This document shows positions 51,524 to 62,185 of a DNA stretch of 64,000 bases, piece by piece. Origin of the DNA: Haliclystus octoradiatus (lineage: Eukaryota > Cnidaria > Staurozoa > Stauromedusae > Haliclystidae). Under the pieces are notes generated by a model. The model was not told the DNA's origin and searched no databases. It saw only the letters and a program-made list of their open reading frames with translations. Made by a program: the position numbers and the translations under genes. Position 1 is the first letter of the stretch. Each line of letters begins with the position of its first letter. The DNA lies in the NCBI GenBank assembly GCA_916610825.1, contig OU744453.1, forward strand, positions 11,365,826-11,429,825. Direction: 5' to 3'.

Positions 51524-54500
51524 TTAAAAACTCGGGCTAGCAAACTATAATGAGCGAAAATGGCTGACTGTAAAGGGTGTGTCAGGTATTGAAAACAGAT
51601 ACCTTTCAAGTAACCTAAAACTAGATATTTTGAGCGGTGACTTTTCTACCAAAATAGATGCTTGGTCGTTACCAAAGGTTTGCGAAACAGTACCCTCAAT
51701 TGAATGGCCAAACATAAAAGACCAATGGTCGCATTTAGCAGGTTTACCTTTAAAGTCTACAGGAGGGAAGGTAGATATTCTAATAGGGCTAGATAACACC
51801 ATGTTGCTTACTCCAATAGATAACAGACACGGAAAAGAAAACGGACCATTTGCAATCAAAACCAAGCTGGGCTGGATTGCAAGAGGAAATATCGCAGGTG
51901 AAGCAATGAATGCCAATCCATCAGTTGTGAAAGTTAACACAAGTCAATGTGAATGTTACCATGAGCTTGATGTGTCTTTTAAACGATTTTGGAATGCTGA
52001 GAATTTTTGAGGTGAGAACAAGAATAATGTAGTATTAAGTGCTGATGATCAGCGAGCTCTCGATATTATAAAAAATGGTCTGAAGAAGTTAGAATCTGAG
52101 CCAGGGTATGAAGCAGCTCTGCCATGGAAATAAGGCGAGCCGGAATTAGAAAATAACTTCTTTTTAGCACAATTTCACTTCAATAATCTTGAACGGCAAT
52201 TTTCAAGAAAACCAGATTATGCATCTGAATATAAAGAAGCGATTGATAAATATTTAAACGAGGGGTATGCACATGAGATAATTAATTCAAACATTACAAC
52301 AGATAGTGATGTATGGTACTTACCTCATCATGGTGTGTACAAAAAGTCTAGCAGTAACAGTAAATTGTGTGTCATTTTTGATTCAGCCGCACAGTTTCAA
52401 GGGAAATGTCTCAACAATTCCCTGTTAAAAGGACCACCTTTACAAAACGACCTGTCTAAAATTTTGTTATCTTTTAGAGAATTTCCAGTAGCTTTTTGTG
52501 GTGATATCCAGGCAATGTTTTCTCGTGTTCGATTGCGTTCTGAAGATGCACGATTTCACAGGTTTTTGTGGCGGACTGATGAGTCGGAAGCCGTGAAAGT
52601 ATTTCAAATGGACAGGTTACCGTTCGGTGATGCTCCATCGCCATGTGTAGCTCTTTCTACAGTATTAAAAACAGCTGAAGATTTTTCATATATAGTAAAA
52701 AAAAACAGGAATGCAAAAATGCAATAATAAATAATTTGTATGTAGATGATTATGGCGATAGTTGCGAAAATGACGAACATGCAATTAATAGAGCTATAGG
52801 TGTTAAAGATATCTTAGCTAACGGTGATTTTCATTTGAGAAAATGGGTATCGAATTCTCAAAAGTTTTGTAAGAGTCTTGGAGGAGAATCGGATAATCCC
52901 ATTGCTCTAGGACAAAACGATTCTTGTTCAAAAGTTTTAGGTCTGTCCTGGGATCATTCAAATGACATAATGTTTTATGCCAGAGCAGTAACAGACGGAG
53001 CAATGCAAGCAGATAACTTAACACGTAGGACATGTTTAAGTCAATTGAGCGGTGTCTTTGATCCGTTGGGTTTGGCAGCGCCTATAACTGTGAAAGGCAA
53101 AATATTAATGCAGCGTTCAACTATTCGAGGTACCACGTGGGACGAACCACTACCAGCAGATTTAGTAAAATCCTGGCAAGAATGGCAAGAAAGTGTTAAA
53201 TCTCTAGATTCTTTAAAAATCGAACGATGTTTGAAACCTTATAAAGTACAGCAATCACAGCTACATACTTTTTGTGACGCATCTGAAGAGGCATTTGCGG
53301 CTGCTATCTATATAAGATCAACTTTAGATAACGGAAATATAGTATGTCGCCTAGCAATGGCAAAAACCCGAGTTGCACCGAAGAAATCAATTTCAGTAGC
53401 TAAACTAGAATTGCAAGCAGCCTTACTAGGTTCAAGGTTAGCGAGTCATGTAGAGGAAGCCCTCAGTTCTAAACCCGTAAAAAGATATTTCTGGACAGAT
53501 AGTACCTGTGTAAGGAATTGGATTCGATGCAGTTTCTCTATTTATAAATCGTTTGTAGCAAATCGCATCGGTGAAATTCAGTCTCTGACCTCTCCAACAG
53601 AGTGGTATCATTTACCGGGCAAGCTGAATGTTAGTGACTTTGCAACACGTTCGAACATTTGCGAGATTCCAGATTCTTGGTTTGATGGACCTGATTTTCT
53701 ATATCTTAATGAGGGGGAGTGGCCCAAAGATTTGCTTTTTAACAAACCCGAGATTGAGCTCAGACCAAAATGTTTGACGGCTCAAATGTCTTCTTTTGAT
53801 TGGGACAGTTTTGTGATAAAAGGAGGTTGTAATGTTGAAGATTTGAAAGAAGGTAATAATCTTAGAGTAATTAAACAATCTCAAAATGAACGTTACAGTG
53901 ATGAGATTAAACGGTTAAGAAAAGGTATGTCAATAAGTAAAATGTCGGCATTGTCACCTTTGACACCCTTTCTGGATAAAAATGACGTTTTACGTGTGGG
54001 GGGAAGATTGGGTAATGTTGAGTTACCATATGACTCTATCCATCCCATTATTTTACAAAAAAGACATACAATCTCTATAAAATTAGTTGAATATTTTCAT
54101 AATAAATGTAGTCATGGTGGCGTAAACTATGTCCTAGGACATATGAGACAGCATTTTTGGTTAATCGGTGGTAGGGAAGCTATTAAAAAGCACACAATGA
54201 TGTGCCGGCAATGTCGTGAGCATAAATGCAAACCTATAACACAGTTGATGGCAGATCTACCAAAGGAGAGATCAGCAATAGGTAAACCGGTATTTTTTAA
54301 TACTTCAGTAGATTACTTTGGCCCTCTGGAAATTCTAGAAGGCAGAAATAAAGTTGTAAAGCGATATGGGGCAATATTCACTTGCATGACAAGTCGAGCA
54401 GTACATCTGGAAGTAGCGGTTTCCCTCTCAACACCAGATTTTTTAAACGCCTTTGAGCGATTTCGTAATTGTAGAGGTACTCCTTCTTTGCTATATTCGG

Positions 54501-55210
54501 ATAACGGCTCAAATTTCGTCGGAGCCGAAAATGAATTAAAACAGGAAATTGATAAATTGCTGAAAGATAAAAATTTATCTGAAAAGTTTAATGAACATGG
54601 AATTAAATGGAAATTTCAACCACCTGCTGCACCCCATTGGGGCGGTGTACATGAAGCATTAGTAAAAAGCAGTAAAAATGCCATGTATAAAGTGTTACGG
54701 AGCAGAGAAAGCTCACTTCGTCATCTGAGAGACGATGAGTTTAGAACACTATTAGCAGAGATCATGGGTATTTTGAATTCCAGACCCCTAACATATGTTG
54801 GTAATGATCCAAACGATCTGACAATTTTGACCCCAAATCATTTCCTATTGCAACGTGCAACCCTTGCCCCACCACCTGGTGATTTCTCCTCTTTACATCC
54901 CCGCAATAGTTTCAAGTTGGTGCAACATCTAGTTAACCAAATATGGCAAATTTGGCAGAAGGAATATTTACCAACCATCATTCGAAGATCGAAATGGCGC
55001 ACAAAAGAAAAGGATGTCCAGATTGGAGATTTAGTGCTCATATTGGACAAAAACTTACCAAGAGGCCAATGGAGATCTGGCACAGTGGTCAAAGTTCATG
55101 TTGGAAAGAATGACCTGGTGAGAGCAGCAACGATCAAAACGCCAGAAGGAGATGTGCTGCGACCAATTTCAAAGTTGTGCTTGTTGGAGTCAGCTGTAGA
55201 TCGACCATGA
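51524..55210 (+). pseudogene. BEL/Pao pol: protease, reverse transcriptase, RNase H, integrase
   Basis: Protease continues in KWLTVKGVSGIENRYLSS and KLGWIARGNIAGE. The reverse transcriptase has FDSAAQFQGKCLNNSLLKGP, FQMDRLPFGDAPSPCVA and YVDDYGDSC. RNase H has FCDASEEAFAAAIY and TDSTCVRNW. The integrase has an HHCC region (HNKCSHGG... CRQCREHKC) and the DDE residues in VDYFGP, YSDNGSNFVGA and HEALVKSS; DUF5641 closes the protein. Stops occur at about 52008 and 52131, and a frameshift with two stops lies just before YVDD (52720-52735). The 824 codons after 52736 are intact. Pol is therefore inactive here. Confidence 0.95.
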
Positions 55211-55240
55211 TCAGATGCATGAAGACAAAGATGGTCGATG

Positions 55241-55250
55241 AGGGGGAGGA
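55241..55250 (+). promoter_or_regulatory. Polypurine tract
   Basis: AGGGGGAGGA abuts the 3' LTR, the expected plus-strand priming site of the BEL/Pao element. Confidence 0.8.
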
Positions 55251-55592
55251 TGTTCTGGCGGAAATCCTTATTATTCTGTTATTATATTCTTACAGTTGAA
55301 TTTATACTTTAGTTGAATAGTTTATAGCCTCTTTTTGATTTATAATAGTAATGCATAATTTATGCAATATATTCTTAATTATTTTATGACGTCTTGTAAC
55401 CTATATATATATCCTGTAATCATTTTGAATTAGTTAGTTATGCGGTAGTTTTGTGGAGTGTTAAGCTAACTCCTCATTAGAAAGAAAGTAAAGTAAGATC
55501 GGTTGTGTTCATTTGTGTGGTTCATCCAATGCTTGATCTTTTGAGTTTAAATAACACATATATTATAAATACAGTCCTCATTCGTAAGAACA
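55251..55592 (+). repeat. BEL/Pao 3' LTR, 342 bp
   Basis: Same ends and length as the 5' LTR, about two substitutions apart. It is followed by the CCATG target duplication. Confidence 0.97.
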
Positions 55593-55597
55593 CCATG

Positions 55598-56534
55598 TGT
55601 GTTAGTATTTCCCCAAATTGAACCATGCATATGCATAAAACTGATCAGCCTCGTTTTCATTCTATATTGGAAATGCTAGTAGATAAATTGCGAAATTAAG
55701 GCATTTTGCCTACTCCAATTTCGGAACATTTTTGATATGTTGTTGAGCATAAAATTTGACTCTAGAATTTGTGAAAAATGTTTCTGTTGCAATTTGTGTG
55801 AGGTCATTTTTTATAATGACTGTACTATTTGGCGTACCTCAATTCTCTTACAGTGCGGCGACATAGTGTTAATAAACCAAATAAAAACAACGGATTTAAG
55901 TTTTCAAATCAAATTAAACGAAAATTATTATAAGACGATTACCTATCGCCCCATTATCATCAATATACTGGAATTATATTTAACAAAGTTTTATTTCATT
56001 TGGTAACGATAAAAAATTTATATTATTTCAAAGAGCGAGAAATCGAGCTTGACGCTTGAGTAGCAATACACAGCTCTTTATTAACAATGTTATTGCCGCG
56101 CCGCCTGCCCCACGTGTGGCTTCATGGATGACATCTGTTTCAAATCGAGTGGCACTTGATAATAGGCTATACCCTGCGATGGGTGCAGCTATTGTATATT
56201 ATAATTTCAACAATAAATTAGAAATAACACTTGCAAGAAAACATACCTGTTCGATTAGGGTTGTTACCGCTGTAGCTATAAGTAAACCCAATTAATTATA
56301 AAGATGAGCAGAGTAATTATAGATAAATTTTGAATTTTGAAATCTTTGCTTGCTTAGTACGGATCCATCTGTAGCCGTATACCCGTTGCAATTCAAAGCG
56401 AGGCAAGCAGTCTCTTGTCAGTCATGGCTAGAAGTCATAGCTTTGTCGGATCCTGCAAGCTACTTTATATCACTTTATGTCATGTTCTTGTTTATATTTG
56501 TAATGCAAATCTAACATGCATAATATAACTTTGA
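55598..56534. other. Spacer before putative exon
   Basis: An open plus frame of 79 codons (56056-56295) has no recognisable family. GC content rises near 56095-56130. Promoter elements for the downstream exon cannot be assigned. Confidence 0.35.
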
Positions 56535-56852
56535 ATGTTATTCACAATGATACACACACTAAAAAAATGCATGCTGCCTCGTGCTTCAGTGTTCAACGGC
56601 TACTACCAATCGTCAAAAATATCTGGAAGCTCAGTGTTTACATCTAATAGACCTAGTTTTACAGACGAAACAACCAAGCCTGAGCTCACCGGAGAAAGCA
56701 ATGACGACGAAAAAGACTTCAAGAAAGATGGTTGGACTAATTCTGGAGAAGAAGAAAGTTCTCGTTTCTCTTATTCAAAGTTGATTGGGTATGCTGTTGG
56801 TACTACTGCCGGTTCATACGTTGCTTTCAAGCTCATAAACTTATTTGCTCTG
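56535..56852 (+). CDS. Putative first coding exon, small mitochondrial-type membrane protein
   Basis: 106 codons from ATG (an in-frame ATG at 56547 is an alternative) to a CTG|GTAAGA donor, phase 0. The start MIHTLKKCMLPRASVFNGYY is basic and lacks acids, like a mitochondrial presequence. An acidic, polar linker (about residues 45-75) follows, then one hydrophobic segment, LIGYAVGTTAGSYVAFKLIN (about 82-101). I do not recognise the family; inner-membrane import or assembly factors share this plan. The next exon is not visible before the hAT element, so the gene may span it. Confidence 0.5.
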
Positions 56853-57695
56853 GTAAGACTAGGCCAAGACTAGGCCTATAAGAGAAGCTCTGAATTTGAA
56901 TAATTTATCAATTTGCTCGTCTTTTCACTATGAATTTTGAAACTACTGAAAACGTACCGAAAATCACCAGAATTTTTTTTACAGAATTTTGCCATTCCAC
57001 TGAAAACAAGCACCATAAAACTGAAAAGCTACTGAAATATGGCAAGTTGGGAAAGATCCAATTTTGGGGCACTTAATTTCGAAAGTAGCTTTTCAGTATG
57101 CTTTCAGTTTGTAGTTATATAATTTGAATATTCTTGAGGATTTTCAACTTGTTGTAATTTCATCAACGTGAAACTAATCTTTTTTGAAGTTTCTGTTGGC
57201 GTTATTGAGACGAAAATTGTTTCTGTCATCACATTGCCATTAAGGGAATGTAATGCCTGTTGGTAACGATAATGTTATGTGCTATGTGAAATGAGTGATG
57301 CCATCTCACACGTACTGTATCATATTATACTTCGATTGCATTAGAGAAATATTATAAAAGCCAAGTGTACTTGTAAATCAATTTAATTAATCGTTCAAGA
57401 AATCGCATTGACAATCGAGACATATCTGCCATGAATTATGTTGAAAGTGATCTGCAGTGTCGCGACTGAGATAAATAAAGAGCGTTTAACATCATAGCTT
57501 TCAGCGAAAAGAGCCACTCCTCAAGAAATAGAGGAGTGGTACGGGTACCTTTGGTAGGGCAATACCGCCTAAGTTATTGACTTTACTTTTACATGTTGAA
57601 GCAGATACGTAAGATTTTACAATAACTGTAGTTTAATTGGAATTAGGCCTATCTTATTGCTACATTTTATTTCAACAAAATTAATCCTAAATATG
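56853..57695. other. Possible intron or spacer with one strong hairpin
   Basis: No gene is recognised. CCACTCCTC (57514-57522) pairs with GAGGAGTGG (57531-57539) around an 8-nt loop. It is followed by a GC-rich GGTAGGGCAATACCGCC string that can fold again. Confidence 0.45.
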
Positions 57696-60600
57696 CAGTG
57701 ATGCTTTGGTGGGGAAACGCGGGTGAACGCCGTTCCCTCACTATTTATAGTTAAATTGAAGTTTAATGTGTTTATTTGTCTGTGTTTGCTTAACTGTTCC
57801 GAGAAATATTGTTAAACTTAATTGAATATTATAGTTTGAATTTAAACAATATAATAATTTTGAAATCAAGAAATACAACGATAAATATTTAATATTTATA
57901 AGGGGGAGTTTCACTATATTATAATTTGAATTGAGATTTGTAAAATATAATAGTTTTGTAATTTGAGGAAATGAATTAATGACTCTATCCTATTAATTAA
58001 ATGATGAGCAATATTGATTTTTTGTCTAGACTGGTAGCCCTTTGTGTCTTATCATGTTTCAAACAATCAAAGTAGTTAGTATTTTTTACGCTGCCTGTGC
58101 CATTCCTTGTGAACTGTTTAAAGCAAAGTAAGTTACGCTGTATGAGATTGCAATATTTAAATTGTAATGTCTAAACAATCAAAACTAAGCGGGTTTTTCA
58201 CAAAACGTACCTCTGTAGAGGATAGTCCTGTTAATTATAGTCAAGAAGAACCATCGGATTTTAATACAGGTACAAGCGATTTGGGTTTAACAAGTGATGA
58301 CGAAGCTAGCATAACCGATAGTACTACACCTACACCTGGGCCAAGCCATACATTGAGTGTCGCCCATCAGCCCAACGCATGGACAGTAGAAATGTGGAAA
58401 GAAAAACAAAATTCATATCCGTGGCTGATAGCGAAGGATGGTCAATTGGGTTGTAGCTCTTGTTCGAGGGTCAAAGACTTAGCAATTTACAAAACGCAAG
58501 GTCTGTATTTGAGTAAAGAATGGAAAGAAGGAACTGTTACTCAAAGTGGTAATTCTCGCGAAGCACATCTTACTTCTTTACGTAAAAAGATTTTTAAACA
58601 TCTCCACTCTGATGCTCATTTAAAAGCGGAAGAAATTATCATGAAATCTGGCTTGGATATAATGCCTGGTCATATAAACAAAATGAACAAAAAGATATTG
58701 AATCAACCCTTAGAGTATTTCGCAGTAGTTATTACATAGCAAAGCATGACAGGCCATTAAACGACATGAGTGATATAATTAAGTTACAAGAACAGAATGG
58801 ATTGGACATGGGTATTTGCCTGCACTCGAGACATTCTGCCACCTCTATAATTGACCATATAGCCGAAGAGATGCGAGCAAGGGTCTGCAAGGCAATTAGG
58901 ACAGCAGATGGAATGATATCGGTGCTAATAGATGAATCTACTACAACATCAGATAAATCTACATTGATTATCTACATCAAAGCACAGCTGGTCAATGGAA
59001 ATGAACCCAATTTTTATTCCTTGAACTTGTTGAACTTGATAATGGTGAAGCAGCCTGTGACATTTATAAAGCCCTGCTTCTTTGTTTAAAAAAATATGGG
59101 TTTGATATTGACTATTTGAAAAATCATTTACGTGGATTTACTTCAGATGGTGCCAGTGTGCTCACTGGTAAAAAATCTGGAATTCGAACTTTATTAGAGA
59201 AGGATTTTCCTACTATTATCACGTGGCATTGTGTAAACCACAAACTAGAACTTGCTGTCAATGACTCTATAAAAAATATTAATGGAATTAACCACTTTAA
59301 GATTTTTATCAATAAGTTGTATTCATTATATAGTCAGTCTCCCAAAAACAAGAGAGAACTTCAAGAAGCTGCTGGTGACTTGGAAGCAGAAATTTTGAAA
59401 ATAGGAAGGCTTCTTAGTACGAGATGGGTGGCAAGTAGCTACCGTACAGTATTTGCAGTATGGCAGAATTATGAAGCATTATACAAACATTTTAAACTTA
59501 GATCATCCTCGGGGAGTAATGCTGCAGAATTCTCTGGCTTATGTACAAGAATTCAGTCGCCAGAGTTTTTGACTGATTTGGCCCTGATGGGGGACGATTT
59601 ATATGAGTTGAAAGAACTTTCAGAAGGCATGCAACATCGTGACATGAACATTGTCAAAGCAGATAGATGCATAAAGCGGACAATTCGAAGTATAAAGGCT
59701 CTAAAAACTAAAACCGGCACAAAATCATTAATGGCATACGATTACATTGAGAAAGGTTTCCTGAATACAGTTCCGCTGATATCGAATCCCCGCCATGTCG
59801 GGATTAATGCTGATTCTTTTATTGACGCTCTAGTTACCAGCTTAAACGATCGCCTTTTTGCAACATGTGCATCTGGTAAAACTAGAACACATGATTTGTA
59901 TGAACATTTACTAAAGGAGTTTTCTGACTATATCCGGTCTACTGGCCTACTGATGTCGAAGACTTTGGAACTAGAGAAATAAGATCACTGTGTGATCGAT
60001 TTTCCCTCAATAGTAGTTTGGTTGTTCCAGAATTCCATGATTTTGTTGATTGCCAGGGAAGAAATGCACCACCAAATCTTCAAAAATTAATAAATGCTTG
60101 TGAAGTTATAGCAGTATCATCTGCAGAATGCGAAAGGGGTTTTAGCCAGATGAACATAATTTGTACGGACATTAGAAATAGATTATTAATAAATAGAATA
60201 TCTAATCTTATGTTTATCAAATTACACGGCCCCCCTCTATCTTTATGGCAGCCAAATGAGTATGCTGCAAAATGGCTGCGATCTAATCATCGATCAGCGG
60301 ATGATCCTAGAGTAAAAAAAGCAAAGTTAGACGAACAAAATGACGGAGATGCACCTCAACAAATTGTGTGGAACTTACTATAACACGTTATGTATTAAAG
60401 ACAGTAATTAGAGCTTTTGATAATCTATCTATAATTTTTGTATCCATTTACACTTACACACTTACACCAACATCATAACACTAAATATTATTATATATTC
60501 TGTTTTACCTATTTATGTCTATTCGATGATCTATTTGTGGTAACATTACTGTCCCTGTTATCACTTTCTTAATTGATAGAATGCACTACAGAGCCTCTAA

Positions 60601-60735
60601 GACAGCCTAAAATTGCAAATTTTTCCGGGGGGGCATGCCCCCGGACCCCCTAGAGGGAAGGGGCCTTCGGCCCCTTACAAGAAATTTCAAATCAATCACC
60701 GTTCCCCCACTAATAAAATCCAGAAAACACCACTG
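57696..60735 (+). mobile_element. Complete hAT transposon with 8-bp target duplication
   Basis: Ends are CAGTGATGCTTTGGTGGGG and the inverted form finishing AAACACCACTG. The octamer TAAATATG flanks both sides (57688-57695 and 60736-60743), a perfect hAT-type duplication. Length is 3040 bp with one transposase gene. The right subterminal region has a GC-rich block (60627-60678) with AAGGGGCC/GGCCCCTT and GGGGGGGCATGCCCCC hairpins. The intact duplication shows recent insertion, though the gene is broken. Confidence 0.96.
58167..60383 (+). pseudogene. hAT transposase (KIAA1586/ZBED-related), three frameshifts
   Basis: It starts MSKQSKLSGFFTKRTS. A zinc-finger region follows (KDGQLGCSSC, then IFKHLHSDAHLKAEE), then FRSSYYIAKHDRPLNDMSDI, VLIDESTTTSDKSTLIIY (first catalytic aspartate), FTSDGASVLTGKKSGI (second), WHCVNHKLELAVNDSI and LLSTRWVASSYRTVF. 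The C-terminal dimerisation motif is VIAVSSAECERGFSQMNIIC. Single-base frame breaks near 58690, 59018 and 59950 interrupt an otherwise complete protein of about 730 aa. Three intron-sized gaps are excluded because adjacent frames join almost without loss. Sequencing error is an alternative to decay. Confidence 0.92.
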
Positions 60736-60743
60736 TAAATATG

Positions 60744-61759
60744 TAATAGATAATCTAAGCAATGAATTACACGCTTGAATCAAAGGGAAAAGTCATTATA
60801 TATCAATGTTACATTGCTTTCAAATCGACCAACAGGAACTTTGTCTGTAACATTCTTTAAAGGTATTAAAACTGTTTCCAATACTGCCAGCAGTGGTTCC
60901 TTTCGGGCATCATATCGTATGACGTACAGAAAGATAGATAGATATAATTTGCAAATAATAACCTGTAATGTCATGCAGATACAGGGTAAAACAATTACAA
61001 TTTATTCTACCGTCTATCTCTGTAGCCTATGTACAGCCTATAGTAGATATTTATACGGAATTTTGAGATACCAACTAAATACAAAAATGTAAGAAACTTT
61101 TTATCATCTAGAAGGTTGGTTAGCAGCGACTTGTAGGCCCCTATAATTCAAAAAAGATTATAGTGTAGGTACACTCTTAAAAATTTGTTTTTGGAAGTTA
61201 GACTTTGAGAAGTAAACAACAAACTATTTTTTCTCAAGAAGATTAAAATGAGACTGCAAATGCAGGCACAACTATTCTGGCACAACGTGTGATGCAATGC
61301 TCGTTACGGCCCAGTGGAGTCGAGCGGTTCTAATTTGGCGCGGCTCATGTACAGCACAACGTTTGATCTAGGCCTAAGTAAAAAATATTTTACTAAGTAA
61401 GAAATATTTTACCAAGTAAAAAATATTTTACAAAACCAAAGAAAATATTATTATTAATTTTAAAAGATACACATGATTAAGATAGGCTGACAAATTAAAT
61501 TTTTTGAATTTATGAACGTAATGGATTTTTGTGAAGGCATTGCAGAGATGTTTGTCCATATCATTATTTATTATTATTATTAGTTCAATATTTCACGAGG
61601 AAAAACCTAACTCATCATTGATGGTTTTCAGGAGGGTCCTCGCTAATAACCTAGAATACAGATCAACTAATATAATTAATTAATCGATTTATATAGAGAA
61701 TAATTAACCGTAAATTTAAATAACTGAAGAAAAAACGTTGAAATAAATTAATGAAATAT
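60744..61759. other. Spacer with unassigned open frames and a short tandem repeat
   Basis: Between 60775 and 61092 both strands are open (105 codons plus, 64 codons minus), with no family match that I can see. Three AAGTAAAAAATATTTTAC-like units occur at about 61377-61433. Nothing else is recognised. Confidence 0.35.
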
Positions 61760-62060
61760 AGTAAAGTAAATTAAGATAAAATAGAATAGAATAGAAGTTA
61801 TTACTGCATGTATAATGTTTCATTTAGGCAAACAACATTGAACTTTTCAAATTGTTTCTGAATAAATTAAAGGTTCTGATGGATCTAATATCGGTCTCTA
61901 ACGAGTTCCAGTCTTCTGTACATTTAAATATTGTTCTGTAAGCTCCCCAGTTAGTTTTTACAAGTGGTTTACGGAAATCCTTTCTTTTTCTAGTGTTGTG
62001 CTGATTGAACATATGAACTTCAATAGTCACAATCAAACATGATCTCACTGATCTCAAAAG
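61760..62060 (-). pseudogene. LINE 3' fragment (CR1-like C-terminus)
   Basis: The minus frame contains NQHNTRKRKDFRKPLVKTNW and DWNSLETDIRSIRTFNLFRN, the C-terminal signature of CR1/Jockey-group ORF2. A repeated CTATT-like tail at about 61782-61798 suits the 3' end. It truncates the neighbouring BEL/Pao LTR remnant. Confidence 0.75.
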
Positions 62061-62064
62061 TTTA

Positions 62065-62185
62065 ATCCCTCAATTTATTAATCCACCCTTATAGCACATG
62101 GTTTTTTCTGGGGGCTTGGACACTAAACATAAATGGTAGCACTACATTACACAGATTTAACAATAACAGAGATGATTTCTAAACA
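62065..62185 (-). repeat. Possible LTR remnant of second BEL/Pao element
   Basis: Immediately after the purine tract the minus strand reads TGTTTAGAAATCATC, a plausible LTR start. It runs only to the LINE fragment near 62060, so its length and partner cannot be checked. Confidence 0.4.

Larger units (their letters stand above)
47461..55597 (+). mobile_element. BEL/Pao LTR retrotransposon with nested MITE
   Basis: Two 342-bp LTRs (47466-47807 and 55251-55592) enclose gag, protease, reverse transcriptase, RNase H and integrase. The 5-bp direct repeat CCATG flanks the element (47461-47465 and 55593-55597). A primer-binding-like site follows the left LTR and an AGGGGGAGGA purine tract precedes the right LTR. 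The LTRs differ at about two sites, suggesting recent insertion. Coding parts nevertheless carry frameshifts and stops, and the protease is split by a piggyBac-like MITE. Confidence 0.96.

Noticed and set aside
60775-61092. Second exon of the 56535 gene or an independent small gene
   Set aside because: Both strands are open, no acceptor or family signal decides, and codon patterns are not convincing.
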